Shown: positions 1 through 8,159 of the stretch, piece after piece
Layout of the letters: each line of letters opens with the position of its first letter
Position numbering within the stretch: the first letter of the stretch is position 1
Origin: Dethiosulfatibacter sp.
GTDB lineage: Bacteria; Bacillota_A; Clostridia; Tissierellales; Dethiosulfatibacteraceae
DNA: 25,095 nucleotides
Direction of reading: 5' to 3'
Assembly (NCBI GenBank): GCA_019084435.1
Contig: JAHRFV010000025.1
Location: forward strand, 1 to 25,095
Translations under genes and position numbers: made by a program
Notes under the pieces: generated by a model
Seen by the model: only the letters and a program-made list of their open reading frames with translations
What the model was told of the DNA's origin: nothing
Databases searched by the model: none

Positions 1-66
1 ATAGATCCTTCCAAGGACTTATCAATGCGGGAGGTCTATGGATTGGATAAACGTCTAAGCGAGTAA
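1..66 (+). CDS. C-terminal end of an unidentified protein (partial)
   Basis: The window opens inside an open frame of 21 codons reading IDPSKDLSMREVYGLDKRLS plus a final E, ending at TAA 64-66. I do not recognise the family. The base composition just after it (61-125) is richer in GC than the surrounding DNA, and a strong hairpin follows at 83-115, so this could be the end of a mobile-element gene or of a normal gene with its terminator. It is too short to decide. Confidence 0.4.
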   Translation: MDPSKDLSMREVYGLDKRLSE

Positions 67-82
67 TTGGTGGCTCAGTAGT

Positions 83-115
83 TCCGGACATGTGGCTCAT
101 GCCACACCGGAACTG
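83..115. terminator. GC-rich perfect hairpin after the left-end partial gene
   Basis: GTTCCGG and TGTGGC on the left pair with GCCACA and CCGGAAC on the right, around a four-base TCAT loop, with one small internal bulge. No clear T-run follows, so it is not a classical intrinsic terminator. It may be a mobile-element end structure or a factor-dependent terminator of the partial gene ending at 66. Confidence 0.4.
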
Positions 116-127
116 CGGCTCTCCCGC

Positions 128-259
128 ACAAGAATATACATTTTTTTCATCTTAGGTTCAATTGTAAATTTATCATCTCCAAGCAAAAAAGAAAAGTATA
201 TTATGGGTCCCGCGAATATAATAGCTGTAGTTAGTACGCTAGTGGTTGCACTAAGTTAA
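128..259 (+). pseudogene. Possible C-terminal remnant of a membrane protein
   Basis: An open frame with no convincing start runs to TAA 257-259 and encodes a hydrophobic stretch (YIFFILGSIVNLSS), a charged KKEKY linker and a second hydrophobic segment (IIAVVSTLVVALS). This looks like the tail of a small integral membrane protein whose 5' part was lost at the boundary with the GC-rich segment on its left. No ribosome binding site or start fits. The evidence is weak, as short open frames also occur by chance. Confidence 0.2.
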
Positions 260-276
260 AGTGTAAATAAGATAAA

Positions 277-310
277 CAAATTTAATGATAATTTAAGAAT
301 AGAAACAGTG
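277..310 (+). repeat. Partial copy (head only) of the dispersed intergenic repeat
   Basis: About 33 bases, from CAAATTTAATGATAATTTAA through GAATAGAAACAGT, are identical to the head of the complete repeat at 1214-1303. The hairpin half is missing: right after GAAACAGT the sequence changes to the remnant of a MoxR-like gene. This looks like a deletion or recombination junction within the repeat. Confidence 0.6.
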
Positions 311-312
311 GT

Positions 313-432
313 TTATCCAATTTTATAGGCCAAAAAAAGCGATGTAGCTATCTTTTTACTGCATATATAATCTAATTGTCCAAAGCTCTCACGCAATTCT
401 TCTATAGATATCATTTTTTCTTTTTTGATCAT
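313..432 (-). pseudogene. N-terminal remnant of a MoxR-like AAA ATPase
   Basis: On the - strand an AGGAG ribosome binding site precedes ATG (432-430) and 39 codons starting MIKKEKMISIEELRESFGQL and ending LFLAYKIG, then TAA. The ending matches the run-up to the Walker A loop in MoxR-family ATPases, where the family continues with a GxxGxGKT P-loop. Here the gene stops just before that loop, at the junction with the truncated repeat at 277-310. The remnant therefore lacks every catalytic motif and is almost certainly not functional. MoxR identity is inferred from this short stretch only. Confidence 0.45.
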
Positions 433-774
433 TATGACTGCTCCTTTCTTGAATCTTTTTAAGTGGAGTATACTTTTTTCAGTGAATAATCTTGCTATGT
501 AATCTAAGACAATGAAGTCAATTGTGAATATGTTGCGAAGTAAATATAGTGGTATTATACTATAGACATACTAGCAAATAAGTAACAGGAAAAAATATAA
601 TAGTCAGTAAAGTAATCAAAATAAATCATTGATTGCAGAGAAATTTTTTTTATAGTAATCTTGAAAAGGATGATAAACAATCTCATGCTTTTAGCCATGT
701 GCTAATGGCGACATTTTTAGAGTTGCAAAACGAGTCTCTAATACAGTCAATAATCAGATAATCGGAGGATTAAC
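433..774. other. AT-rich non-coding stretch upstream of the DUF4180 gene
   Basis: No convincing open frame was seen on either strand. The segment holds the leader of the - strand MoxR remnant on its left and the + strand leader of the DUF4180 gene on its right, which ends in a good TCGGAGGA ribosome binding site at about 761-768. No clear repeat or structured RNA was recognised. Confidence 0.4.
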
Positions 775-1140
775 ATGAAAGTGAATATTATAAAAGAAAA
801 CAACAATGGAATTGCCATAATTCATAGTAGCGAAATATTGATATCGGATGTCCAATCAGCTTTGGATTTTATGATGAAAGTAAAGTATGATATAGGTCAC
901 GATAGGATTATTTTAAATAAATCGGCATTTAGCGAGGATTTTTTTAAGTTAAGTACAAGGCTTGCAGGAGAAATATTACAAAAATTCATCAATTATAATG
1001 TAAAGATTGCTATTGTGGGAGATTTTTCTGTTTATACAAGTAAAAGCTTAAAGGATTTTATTTATGAGAGCAATAGAGGGAAAAACATATTTTTCTTACC
1101 AGATGAAAAACAAGCCATTGAAAATTTGAGCATGATTTAG
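775..1140 (+). CDS. DUF4180 family protein
   Basis: A 121-residue soluble protein. The central and C-terminal motifs (DVQSALDFM, RIILNKSAFSEDFF, LAGEILQKFINYNVKIAIVG, YTSKSLKDFIYESNRG, FFLPDEKQA) are the hallmark of the DUF4180 family, and the length is normal for that family. Its biochemical role is not known; the alternating strand/helix pattern recalls small STAS-like regulatory domains, which is only an inference. The start ATG is preceded by CGGAGGA at a good distance. It appears to be a single-gene unit: it is followed by a repeat whose hairpin and T-run (1241-1303) could end its transcript, and the next gene has its own promoter. Confidence 0.8.
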   Translation: MKVNIIKENNNGIAIIHSSEILISDVQSALDFMMKVKYDIGHDRIILNKSAFSEDFFKLSTRLAGEILQKFINYNVKIAIVGDFSVYTSKSLKDFIYESNRGKNIFFLPDEKQAIENLSMI

Positions 1141-1213
1141 TCATATTGAGTCAGGTTCATAAATTGATGCTAGTGCAAGTTGGATAAAAGATTATATTTA
1201 TAATCAAGCCTTT

Positions 1214-1303
1214 CAAATTTAATGATAATTTAAGAATAGAAACAGTCCTATTTAATAATCCCTTGTTATAGTTTACAAGGATACGAGATAGGGCTGTTTT
1301 TTT
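1214..1303 (+). repeat. Dispersed intergenic repeat, copy A, with terminator-like hairpin
   Basis: An AT-rich head (1214-1246) is followed by an 11-bp stem (1241-1251 with 1288-1298; one G-T pair) enclosing a second stem CCTTGT/ACAAGG (1261-1266 with 1275-1280), and a run of seven T (1297-1303). Related copies lie at 8338-8418 and 10288-10365. In this position it could terminate the DUF4180 transcript before the TetR promoter. Confidence 0.65.
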
Positions 1304-1324
1304 GAAAATACTTTAAAAAAGAGA

Positions 1325-1369
1325 TTGACTAATTACTAACAGTATGCTAAATTAGACCGAGAGTATAAT
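1325..1369 (+). promoter_or_regulatory. Promoter of the TetR/ABC operon
   Basis: TTGACT (1325-1330) and TAAATT (1348-1353) are separated by 17 bases; a second -10-like TATAAT lies at 1364-1369. The start codon of the regulator is 35 bases or less beyond these elements, so the TetR protein may regulate its own promoter here, as is usual for the family. Confidence 0.5.
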
Positions 1370-1387
1370 AAATAGGACGGTGAGTTT

Positions 1388-2041
1388 ATGACTAAGTCAA
1401 ATCGAAAGAAAAAAGATATTGAAATCAGACGCAATGAGATTCTAGATGCTGTTGAACGTATATATGAAATGGGAAACTTTGAATCTGTCACAATGGATGA
1501 TATCGCTAAAGAAGCTGAATTTACAAAGCAAACGCTTTACGCCTATTTTAAGGGTAAAGACGAAATAATGGCTTCGATATATGTTCGTGCAGCCAACAGG
1601 ATCAATGGAATGATCAAGTCAAAACTGGATGAACAGGAATCCATGACAGGGTATGAAAAACTTGATCTGATGCGGATCGTATTTACTGAAATCGCAGTGA
1701 AAAAGCCTCTTTACACTAAAATGATATCGATCTATCAACTGAAGGATTTAAATGAATTTAAGGAACTGGGGATATATGAAGAAATAATCACCAAAAATGC
1801 GAACCTGACAAGCTACATGTCAGATTGCATAGCTAAAGGAATCGTTGACGGCAGTGTAGCTAAAAATACTGACGTTCAAAGCGGGGTATTGTTTCTAAAA
1901 GCCTTAATACTAGGAGCCGTATCCATGGTAATTTACAACGAGCAATATATGAGGCAAGAGCTTAAACTGACACCTTTGGAATCATTAAGCACTATATTTG
2001 AATTCAGTATGAAAGCATTTAAGAATAACCCAGTATTATAA
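1388..2041 (+). CDS. TetR/AcrR family transcriptional regulator
   Basis: A 217-residue protein with a typical TetR N-terminus: basic leader, then the helix-turn-helix at about residues 14-60 (ILDAVERIYEMGNFESVTMD, DIAKEAEFTKQTLYAYFKGK, DEIM). The rest is the helical ligand-binding and dimerisation domain, which varies with the ligand and gives no clue to the effector. The gene lies 44 bases upstream of an FtsX-type permease in the same direction, so it probably controls the ABC/flavodoxin operon and itself. The ATG is preceded by AGGACGGTGAG. Length and composition are normal, with nothing broken. Confidence 0.9.
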   Translation: MTKSNRKKKDIEIRRNEILDAVERIYEMGNFESVTMDDIAKEAEFTKQTLYAYFKGKDEIMASIYVRAANRINGMIKSKLDEQESMTGYEKLDLMRIVFTEIAVKKPLYTKMISIYQLKDLNEFKELGIYEEIITKNANLTSYMSDCIAKGIVDGSVAKNTDVQSGVLFLKALILGAVSMVIYNEQYMRQELKLTPLESLSTIFEFSMKAFKNNPVL

Positions 2042-2085
2042 CAAAAATAATTTTCAAAGAAAGCTAGTGAGTAGGAGAAAAACTA

Positions 2086-4440
2086 ATGTTTTTAAAAATT
2101 GTAAAGAATGATTTCAACAGAAAAAAAGTAATTACTTTGGCAGTGTTTGTGTTTATAACCATGGCGGTAGTCTTAGGAGCCAGTGCGACCAATATTATTG
2201 CAAACCTGACTCAATCAATATCGGAACTGAAGGAGCATGCAGTACCGGCTGACATCGCACAGATGCATGCTGGAGAATACAACCAGTCAGAAATTGATAA
2301 GTTCACAGAACAGCAACAGGCGCATATATCCATGCAAGAGACCATGGTTCTTCTGAATATTGAGGGAATGAATATCCATTACGGTGACAATAATACCATG
2401 GCCGGAACGATACAGGATATCTCATTTGTCGTACAGAATAAGAAATTTGATTTCCTGTTGGATCTTGATAATGAAAAGCTGGATGTCAAGGAAGGTGAGA
2501 TTGCAGTTCCAATCTATTTCATGGTAAAGCATGATTTGAAAATAGGCGATTTAATCAGAGTTGAAACTGAAGAGTATCGAAACGAATTTATTATTTCAGA
2601 TTATGTAAGAGATTATGAGATGAATGCCTCCATCGCTTCTTCAAAACGGTTTGTTGTCAATCAGACGGACTTTGACAAAATTCTTGAAAAACAAACAGGA
2701 GAATTGGAGTATATCATTGAGTTCAAATTAAAAGAAACCGGCAATGATCAGGCTGTTCAGACTGCCTATATAGAAGCGGGTCTTCCTGCAAACGGTCCTG
2801 CAGTTGGCGCAATGGCATTCATGCTGTTCAACGCCATGTCAGATCTCGCGATTGCCATGGTGATTATTGTGATCAGTATTCTGTTGATTATCATATCCGC
2901 ATTTTGTATCAAGCTTACATTTCTGGCGACCATGGATGAGGATCTAAGAGAAATTGGTGTTATGAAGGCGATGGGAATATCCCAAAATGATATCAAGAAA
3001 GTATATCTCACAAAATACAGAGCCATGTCAGTGGCAGCTGGTGTCATTGGCTATATAATTTCCTTCCCTGTGGCAAATCTGTTCAGCGGTAATATGAGAC
3101 TTTATTTATCATCGAACCTATCTGGAAATTTAAAATACGGACTATCCCTTCTAGCTCCCCTACTTGTATATTTTATGATAGTAACGTATTGCAAAAGAGT
3201 TCTGGGAAAAATCGATAAGATTTCTTCGGTTGAGGCATTGCGTGCAGATATTATGGAACAAGGGAAAAATCAAAAATACAGCTTCCCATTGCTTAAGAGC
3301 AGGTTCTTCAGCACTAACATCTACATGGGGCTTAGGGATGTATGGAAGCGATTCAGATTATATAGGTTGCTGCTTGTTATCTTCGTTGTAAGTATGTTTA
3401 TTATAACTCTTCCGTTAAATGTATATAACACCATGCGCTCACCTGAGTTTTCTACTTACATGGGAATAGGAAAATCCGATATGAGAATAGACCTACGAAA
3501 GACAGATACAATCACAGATGATTTTAAGAAGCTGAAGGAAGACCTGCAAAATGATTCGGATATTAAAGAGTCCGCGGCCTACATAACATGCTACTACCAG
3601 GCTAAAAATATGGAAGGTTCATGGGACTATATACTAATTGAGACTGGAGACTTTTCAGTATTTCCATTAAAGTATCTGGAAGGAAAGGCACCGGTGGGTG
3701 AAGGTGAAATTTCACTTTCCTATGCTAATGCATCAGCAGACGGATTAAACAAAAAAGTGGGCGATGAGGTAGTCATAAAGGTTGCCGGGATAGATAAGGC
3801 CTTGACAGTATCCGGTATTTATCAGGATATTACAAATGGTGGGAAAACAACAAAGGCAGATACAAGCCTTGGTTTGAATGAAGACTCCATTCTCTGGTAC
3901 ATTGTTTATATGAATGTAACTCCTGGTGTTGATATTGGAAGTAAAATGGACTACTATCAGAATACTTACGCTTCCGCCCAGGTAAATGATATCAAGGAAT
4001 ATACTAGGCAAACCCTTGGGAATCTAATTGATCAGATGGGAGCTGTCGTTATAGGAGGAATCGCTGTTGCATTAGTGATTGTAGCTCTGATCACCGCATT
4101 GTATCTTAAGATGCTACTATCAAAGGATATGTCCCAGATTGCCATAATGCGAAGCGTGGGATTAACTTCCAAGAATATTAAACAGCAATACATGGCAGGA
4201 ACTTTGACGGTCCTGGTAGTAGGAATAATACTTGGCGTATTGGCATCTAATTACCTGGGAGAGCTTCTTGTAAGCTTAGCGATGTCATCTATGGGGGCTG
4301 CAAGGATTCAATTTGTTGACAGTGCGTGGCAAATTTGGCTCCTATGTCCGTTAGCTCTGATAGCAGTAGTTGGATTTACAGTATCTATATGCTGCAACGT
4401 GGCTGTTGAAAATGACATTTCAGTCGTGTTAAGAAGTTAA
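2086..4440 (+). CDS. ABC transporter permease with two FtsX domains
   Basis: A 784-residue membrane protein. It has an N-terminal membrane segment (about residues 14-37), an extracytoplasmic region to about 230, a three-helix FtsX unit at about 245-370 (motif EIGVMKAMGISQNDIKKVYL), another membrane helix near 430-450, a second external domain to about 640, and a second FtsX unit to the end (QIAIMRSVGLTSKNIKQQYM). This is the MacB/BceB/YxdM-like duplicated architecture of permeases that work with a LolD/MacB-type ATPase in export of antibiotics, peptides or lipids, or in sensing envelope stress. The ATPase is the next gene, 50 bases on. The ATG has an AGGAG site at good spacing. Substrate cannot be told from the sequence. 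Confidence 0.9.
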   Translation: MFLKIVKNDFNRKKVITLAVFVFITMAVVLGASATNIIANLTQSISELKEHAVPADIAQMHAGEYNQSEIDKFTEQQQAHISMQETMVLLNIEGMNIHYGDNNTMAGTIQDISFVVQNKKFDFLLDLDNEKLDVKEGEIAVPIYFMVKHDLKIGDLIRVETEEYRNEFIISDYVRDYEMNASIASSKRFVVNQTDFDKILEKQTGELEYIIEFKLKETGNDQAVQTAYIEAGLPANGPAVGAMAFMLFNAMSDLAIAMVIIVISILLIIISAFCIKLTFLATMDEDLREIGVMKAMGISQNDIKKVYLTKYRAMSVAAGVIGYIISFPVANLFSGNMRLYLSSNLSGNLKYGLSLLAPLLVYFMIVTYCKRVLGKIDKISSVEALRADIMEQGKNQKYSFPLLKSRFFSTNIYMGLRDVWKRFRLYRLLLVIFVVSMFIITLPLNVYNTMRSPEFSTYMGIGKSDMRIDLRKTDTITDDFKKLKEDLQNDSDIKESAAYITCYYQAKNMEGSWDYILIETGDFSVFPLKYLEGKAPVGEGEISLSYANASADGLNKKVGDEVVIKVAGIDKALTVSGIYQDITNGGKTTKADTSLGLNEDSILWYIVYMNVTPGVDIGSKMDYYQNTYASAQVNDIKEYTRQTLGNLIDQMGAVVIGGIAVALVIVALITALYLKMLLSKDMSQIAIMRSVGLTSKNIKQQYMAGTLTVLVVGIILGVLASNYLGELLVSLAMSSMGAARIQFVDSAWQIWLLCPLALIAVVGFTVSICCNVAVENDISVVLRS

Positions 4441-4490
4441 ATAGAAAAAAATAAAAATCGTAACCTAAAGTAGAATTCGGAGGAGTATTA

Positions 4491-5258
4491 ATGAACAATG
4501 TATTAGAGGCGAGAAGCCTGAACAAAAGAGTAACACTAGGGAAGAATAATGATCTTCATATTCTAAAGGATGTAAACCTGGAGATAGAAGAAGGTGAATT
4601 CGTATCGGTCATGGGGCCATCCGGAAGCGGGAAGTCCACTCTGCTATACAATGTTAGCGGTATGGACAGGCTCACTTCAGGGAGTGTTAAACTAAACAAT
4701 GTAGAAATCAGTGGATTAAAAGAAGAGGAGCTAGCGAAAATTAGACTGAATAATATGGGGTTTATCTTCCAGGATATTAATTTATTAAAGAATCTATCCC
4801 TGATTGATAATGTTATGTTTCCTGCACTTTTATCCAAGGATGCGGATAAAACAAAGGTAAATCAAAAGGCTAAAAAGCTAATGGAGATGACAGGAATTGA
4901 GAACATTGCGGATAATAATATCACCCAAGCATCCGGTGGACAGCTCCAGAGAGCCGGCATTTGCAGAGCATTGATCAATGATCCGGATATCATATTTGGA
5001 GACGAACCGACGGGAGCATTGGATTCCAAATCCGCTGGAGAAATCATGTCAATTCTCGCGGACATCAATAAACAAGGCACAACTGTAATGCTGGTTACCC
5101 ACGATGTCAAGGTGGCAGCAAAAACAGAAAGAATACTCTATATGCTAGATGGGAATATTGTCGCACAGAAGAAAATGACGAAATACGATGAGCAGCATGA
5201 GGATATCAAGGAAAGAGAAGAAAACATTATGAAATGGTTGGTGAGCAATGGAATCTAA
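4491..5258 (+). CDS. ABC transporter ATP-binding protein (MacB/LolD type)
   Basis: A 255-residue ATPase with all motifs: Walker A GPSGSGKST at residues 42-50, Q-loop in GFIFQDINLL, signature ASGGQLQRAG (first residue A-S-G-G-Q, not the commonest L-S-G-G-Q), Walker B IIFGDEPTGALD and H-loop VTHD. These features and the length place it with the LolD/MacB/BceA group that energises FtsX-type permeases, here the preceding gene. The C-terminal tail (about 25 residues, rich in E and K) goes slightly beyond the core. A GGAGGAG site precedes the ATG. Its last 11 bases overlap the start of the following flavodoxin-like gene, indicating coupled translation. Confidence 0.93.
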   Translation: MNNVLEARSLNKRVTLGKNNDLHILKDVNLEIEEGEFVSVMGPSGSGKSTLLYNVSGMDRLTSGSVKLNNVEISGLKEEELAKIRLNNMGFIFQDINLLKNLSLIDNVMFPALLSKDADKTKVNQKAKKLMEMTGIENIADNNITQASGGQLQRAGICRALINDPDIIFGDEPTGALDSKSAGEIMSILADINKQGTTVMLVTHDVKVAAKTERILYMLDGNIVAQKKMTKYDEQHEDIKEREENIMKWLVSNGI

Positions 5259-5730
5259 TTTAGTTATAAAAGAATATGACGGACTTGAAACTCCTTGCCA
5301 GTATACACTTGATTTAAGGATAACAGCAGTAAAGGATTGCGTCGGATGTTTTTCGTGTTGGCTTAAAACTCCGGGAAGGTGCATTCATAAGGATTTGGAT
5401 GAGTTCTACAAGGCGTATATGAGCTCAGATAAAGTCATTATTTTTTCTAAGGTGACACATGGGTTTGTAAGTGGCAATCTTAAGACACTTTTTGACCGAC
5501 TGATTCCCCTCTATCTCCCATACATAACCTATAAGACCGGAGAATCCATGCACCTGCCACGATATGAAAAGTACCCAGATATAGAGTTTCATTATCAGGG
5601 TGAGTTTTCTTTAGCAGAAGATCAGAAAATCTATGAGGATTATATACATAGGACCTTTTATCAATTCTACAACAAATGTGAAATAGTGAAACCGATAACT
5701 CAATTTTCTCCGGAGGAGATATATAGATGA
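5248..5730 (+). CDS. Flavodoxin-fold protein with CxxCxxCWxKTPGxC-type motif
   Basis: A 160-residue protein containing CVGCFSCWLKTPGRCIHKDL at residues 30-49, the cysteine-rich motif found in small NAD(P)H-dependent FMN oxidoreductases/iron-sulfur flavoprotein relatives, followed by SDKVIIFSKVTHGFVSGNLKTLFDR, the flavin-binding loop region. The usual first strand and phosphate loop of flavodoxins are shortened; related short forms of this kind occur beside a second flavodoxin gene in other Bacillota, so I take it as complete. It overlaps the ATPase gene by 11 bases and the next gene by 4 (ATGA), so the two flavoproteins and the ABC transporter are made together. The redox substrate is unknown. 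Confidence 0.75.
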   Translation: MESNLVIKEYDGLETPCQYTLDLRITAVKDCVGCFSCWLKTPGRCIHKDLDEFYKAYMSSDKVIIFSKVTHGFVSGNLKTLFDRLIPLYLPYITYKTGESMHLPRYEKYPDIEFHYQGEFSLAEDQKIYEDYIHRTFYQFYNKCEIVKPITQFSPEEIYR

Positions 5731-6377
5731 AAACCTTAATTATCAACGGCTCACCAAAAGCCAAAAACGGAAATACTGAAGTGTTCATTCAACAATTTAT
5801 AAAGGGAGCAGGGACTTCTTACGAGGTACGCTACGTGGCAAATGAAGACAGCCTACAGCTTGCTGAATATATGCAACAATTTGACAATATTATTATAGCA
5901 ATGCCATTATACATTCATGCCATGCCAGGCATTGTAATGAAACTAATGGGTTTCATGGAACCAGCTACAGATGCTGGAAAATCAATGGGTTTTATTGTAC
6001 AGTCAGGATTTATGGAATCAGCACAGTCGAAATATCTCGAGAAGTATTTATCTTCACTTGCAAGACATTTGAATTATAATTATCTTGGAACTGTAGTTAG
6101 AGGTGGATCTTCTGGAATATCTATGATGCCTGATAAGATGAATAAAAAGCTGTTCAAGCAAATGCAAATGTTAGGTGAACATTTTGAAAAGGAAGGTTCT
6201 TTTAACATAGAAATCATGAATGAAATGGGAAAACTAATTGAACTGTCAAAAGGCAAGAGCAGGATGTTCCAGTTTCTATCCAGAATTGGTATTGGAGATA
6301 GTATTTTCTGGAATCAGATGCTGAAGAAGAATAATGCCATGGACAAAGTGTTTGATAGGCCTTTCTTAGATAATTAA
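5727..6377 (+). CDS. NAD(P)H-dependent FMN oxidoreductase, flavodoxin fold
   Basis: A 216-residue protein with the flavodoxin phosphate loop at the N-terminus (LIINGSPKAKNGNTEVFIQQ), the second FMN loop (IIIAMPLYIHAMPGIVMKLM) and the third (VQSGFMESAQ, VVRGGSSG). It resembles WrbA/NADPH-dependent FMN reductases. The start codon overlaps the previous stop as ATGA, with the in-gene site TCCGGAGGAGAT just upstream. It is paired with the cysteine-rich flavodoxin before it; the two may form one redox unit working on a compound handled by the ABC transporter, which is inference. The C-terminal 40 residues are basic and hydrophobic and might touch the membrane. Confidence 0.8.
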   Translation: MKTLIINGSPKAKNGNTEVFIQQFIKGAGTSYEVRYVANEDSLQLAEYMQQFDNIIIAMPLYIHAMPGIVMKLMGFMEPATDAGKSMGFIVQSGFMESAQSKYLEKYLSSLARHLNYNYLGTVVRGGSSGISMMPDKMNKKLFKQMQMLGEHFEKEGSFNIEIMNEMGKLIELSKGKSRMFQFLSRIGIGDSIFWNQMLKKNNAMDKVFDRPFLDN

Positions 6378-6412
6378 AACAATAAAGAATTTTTATGAAA
6401 TAGGATGAAAAT

Positions 6413-7489
6413 ATGAAGGAAAGAAAAGAAAAGACAAAAATAACTTTAATGATAATTTTAGTATTGATGTCAATCGGACTATTGACACTCACATCTTGTG
6501 AAGTGGATGATGAAGTAACAACACCTCCAGTGATTCAGTCTGAGGGGAATGGATTCCTTGCCGGCAACATCGGACAGGGTGGTCTGATGGCGGGAGACTC
6601 AGAAGGAAAAGTATATTATAGAAGTGAATCGGATCACTGGGCGCTTTACAAAGCCAACTTGGACGGAAGCGAAAAGATGAAATTGAGTGATGACCGAATC
6701 AGCAATATCAACGTGCTTGGCGGGTGGGTCTATTACACCAACTTTGATGACAATTTTTCAGTATATAAAATCAGAACTGACGGATCTGATAGACAACGGA
6801 TTTTTGAAGGCTATTGTTCCAATCTTTATGTTGCAGGCGATAGGATGTATTTTGACATGCGTGATGAATCGAATATGTCCCATGTCTATAGCTTGGGAAC
6901 GGATGGAAGTGATTTGAAAAAAATCATACCTGAAGCCTCCATGGCTTATTATTATGATGAAGCAGTGTATTACATTTCAAACAACGGTCTTAGTTTGTGG
7001 AAACTCAATCTTGAGACAGATGTAAATATAAAGCTCACTGACAAGTACTCCACCTATGTCCTTGTCGATGATACAGGCATTTACTACTGGAGCGTGAACG
7101 AAGGGACATTCAACCAAATGAACCTTGATGGTGGCGACGAAAGAGTTGTGTTATCCGGTGGGGATTATTACAACACATCCAGTCAAGACATCTATTATAT
7201 AAAATCAAGCGATAACTATGATTTGTTTAGATTGGATCTGGAAACAGAATCAGAAGAGAGACTCAGTTCGTTTTCAAGTAAAGTCTTTGATGAAAACGGC
7301 GAGGTGATTGAAGATTTGACCAATCTTTCTGAATATGATTTCTCATTTCAGGAAAAGGCTGCATTTATATACCTTATAGAGGGTGATGTGTTCTCGAGAG
7401 GGACGCTTGTGGAATCACTTTCAAAGAGTGGAAAAGTGGACTGTCTGATGCATTTTGATGATGAGGGCAACGCGAAATTTTGGGATTGA
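6413..7489 (+). CDS. Lipoprotein with beta-propeller repeats (DUF5050-like)
   Basis: A 358-residue secreted lipoprotein. The N-terminus has a basic leader, hydrophobic core at about residues 10-26 and a lipobox LTSC with the lipidated cysteine at residue 29. The mature part carries about five to six repeats of the form VYYxxxxDxxxLYKxxLDGS (for example 70-90, 108-130, 145-165), characteristic of the DUF5050 / prolow-density-lipoprotein-receptor-like beta-propeller found in many Clostridia. Such propellers bind partners or ligands at the cell surface; no enzyme motif is visible. It starts 35 bases after the flavoprotein gene and is likely the last gene of that operon. Confidence 0.75.
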   Translation: MKERKEKTKITLMIILVLMSIGLLTLTSCEVDDEVTTPPVIQSEGNGFLAGNIGQGGLMAGDSEGKVYYRSESDHWALYKANLDGSEKMKLSDDRISNINVLGGWVYYTNFDDNFSVYKIRTDGSDRQRIFEGYCSNLYVAGDRMYFDMRDESNMSHVYSLGTDGSDLKKIIPEASMAYYYDEAVYYISNNGLSLWKLNLETDVNIKLTDKYSTYVLVDDTGIYYWSVNEGTFNQMNLDGGDERVVLSGGDYYNTSSQDIYYIKSSDNYDLFRLDLETESEERLSSFSSKVFDENGEVIEDLTNLSEYDFSFQEKAAFIYLIEGDVFSRGTLVESLSKSGKVDCLMHFDDEGNAKFWD

Positions 7490-7501
7490 TTCGATTGCGG
7501 G

Positions 7502-7538
7502 TTGATAACATAGTCAAATCATGATATAATATGACTAT
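7502..7538 (+). promoter_or_regulatory. Promoter with operator dyad of the Phd/RelE-type pair
   Basis: TTGATA (7502-7507) and TATAAT (7525-7530) are separated by exactly 17 bases. An inverted repeat ATAGTCA (7510-7516) / TGACTAT (7532-7538) encloses the -10 box. This is the expected position for autorepression by the antitoxin encoded 23 bases downstream. Confidence 0.7.
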
Positions 7539-7560
7539 AATTAATTAGTGAGGTGATACA

Positions 7561-7839
7561 ATGGGATTAGAAATCAGACCGTCGGCAGATTTAAGAAATC
7601 ATTATAATGAAATTTCCAAGCAATGCAAAGAAACTAGGGAAGCAGTCATTATTACTGTTAATGGACGTGGCGATACAGCAGTACTTGGTGTCCAGGATTA
7701 TTATCAGATGAAAGCTGAACTGGAATTGTTAAAAACTCTAGCTGAAGCGGAAGAAGATATAAAAAACGGTAGGATAGGACTCATGCAGGATTCGATTGAT
7801 GACCTACGCTCATCTTTACTTCATAGGAAGAATAGATGA
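7561..7839 (+). CDS. Antitoxin of a type II toxin-antitoxin pair (Phd/YefM/RelB-like)
   Basis: A 92-residue protein. The N-terminal half (MGLEIRPSADLRNHYNEISK, EAVIITVNGRGDTAVLGVQD, YYQMKAE) has the strand-helix pattern of Phd/YefM DNA-binding dimers: promoters are bound by the N-terminal domain and the toxin by the extended C-terminal tail, here ELLKTLAEAEEDIKNGR to the end. GAGGTGAT precedes the ATG. Its stop overlaps the toxin start (ATGA/ATG at 7836-7841), the usual translational coupling. It should repress its own promoter through the dyad at 7510-7538. Confidence 0.85.
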   Translation: MGLEIRPSADLRNHYNEISKQCKETREAVIITVNGRGDTAVLGVQDYYQMKAELELLKTLAEAEEDIKNGRIGLMQDSIDDLRSSLLHRKNR

Positions 7840-8147
7840 TGTATAGAATCTTGCGAACGGACAAAGCAGAAGAACAGCTCCGTGAAATCATTTTTTACAT
7901 TGCAGATGATTCTGGCAATATTGAAATTGCTTTAGGTTATCTGGGTAAGATTGAAACAGCTATCAATCGCTTAAAAGAGTTTCCGCAGTCGGGAAGTATT
8001 CCAAGATATTCGATTTTAAAAAAGCAAGGGTTCAGAGTATTGATTATTGAAAAGCATCTTGTTTTTTATAAAATAAACGAGACAGATAAAACAGTCATTA
8101 TTTATGCAATTGTTGATGGAAAAAGAGAATACCTAAATTTACTTTAA
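7836..8147 (+). CDS. RelE/ParE-family toxin
   Basis: A 103-residue protein. It has the RelE/ParE fold pattern: N-terminal strand and helices (YRILRTDKAEEQLREIIFYI), the helix ALGYLGKIETAINRLKEFPQ with the conserved L-x-x-F/P-x-x-G region (FPQSGSIPRY), and C-terminal strands (FRVLIIEKHLVFYKINETDK, VIIYAIVDGKREY). Members either cleave mRNA on the ribosome (RelE) or poison gyrase (ParE); the key residues do not let me decide which. Two ATG codons (7836 and 7839) are both possible starts. It is intact and directly coupled to the antitoxin. Confidence 0.85.
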   Translation: MMYRILRTDKAEEQLREIIFYIADDSGNIEIALGYLGKIETAINRLKEFPQSGSIPRYSILKKQGFRVLIIEKHLVFYKINETDKTVIIYAIVDGKREYLNLL

Positions 8148-8159
8148 CTAAAAGAAATG

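Noticed and set aside
2766..5110. Open frames on the - strand inside the permease and ATPase genes
   Set aside because: They lie opposite strongly supported genes with all family motifs, have no ribosome sites and encode no recognisable domain.
5248..5330. Frameshift or truncation of the cysteine-rich flavodoxin
   Set aside because: The missing classical N-terminal strand is matched by a known short family form, and the overlaps with both neighbours look like normal operon coupling.
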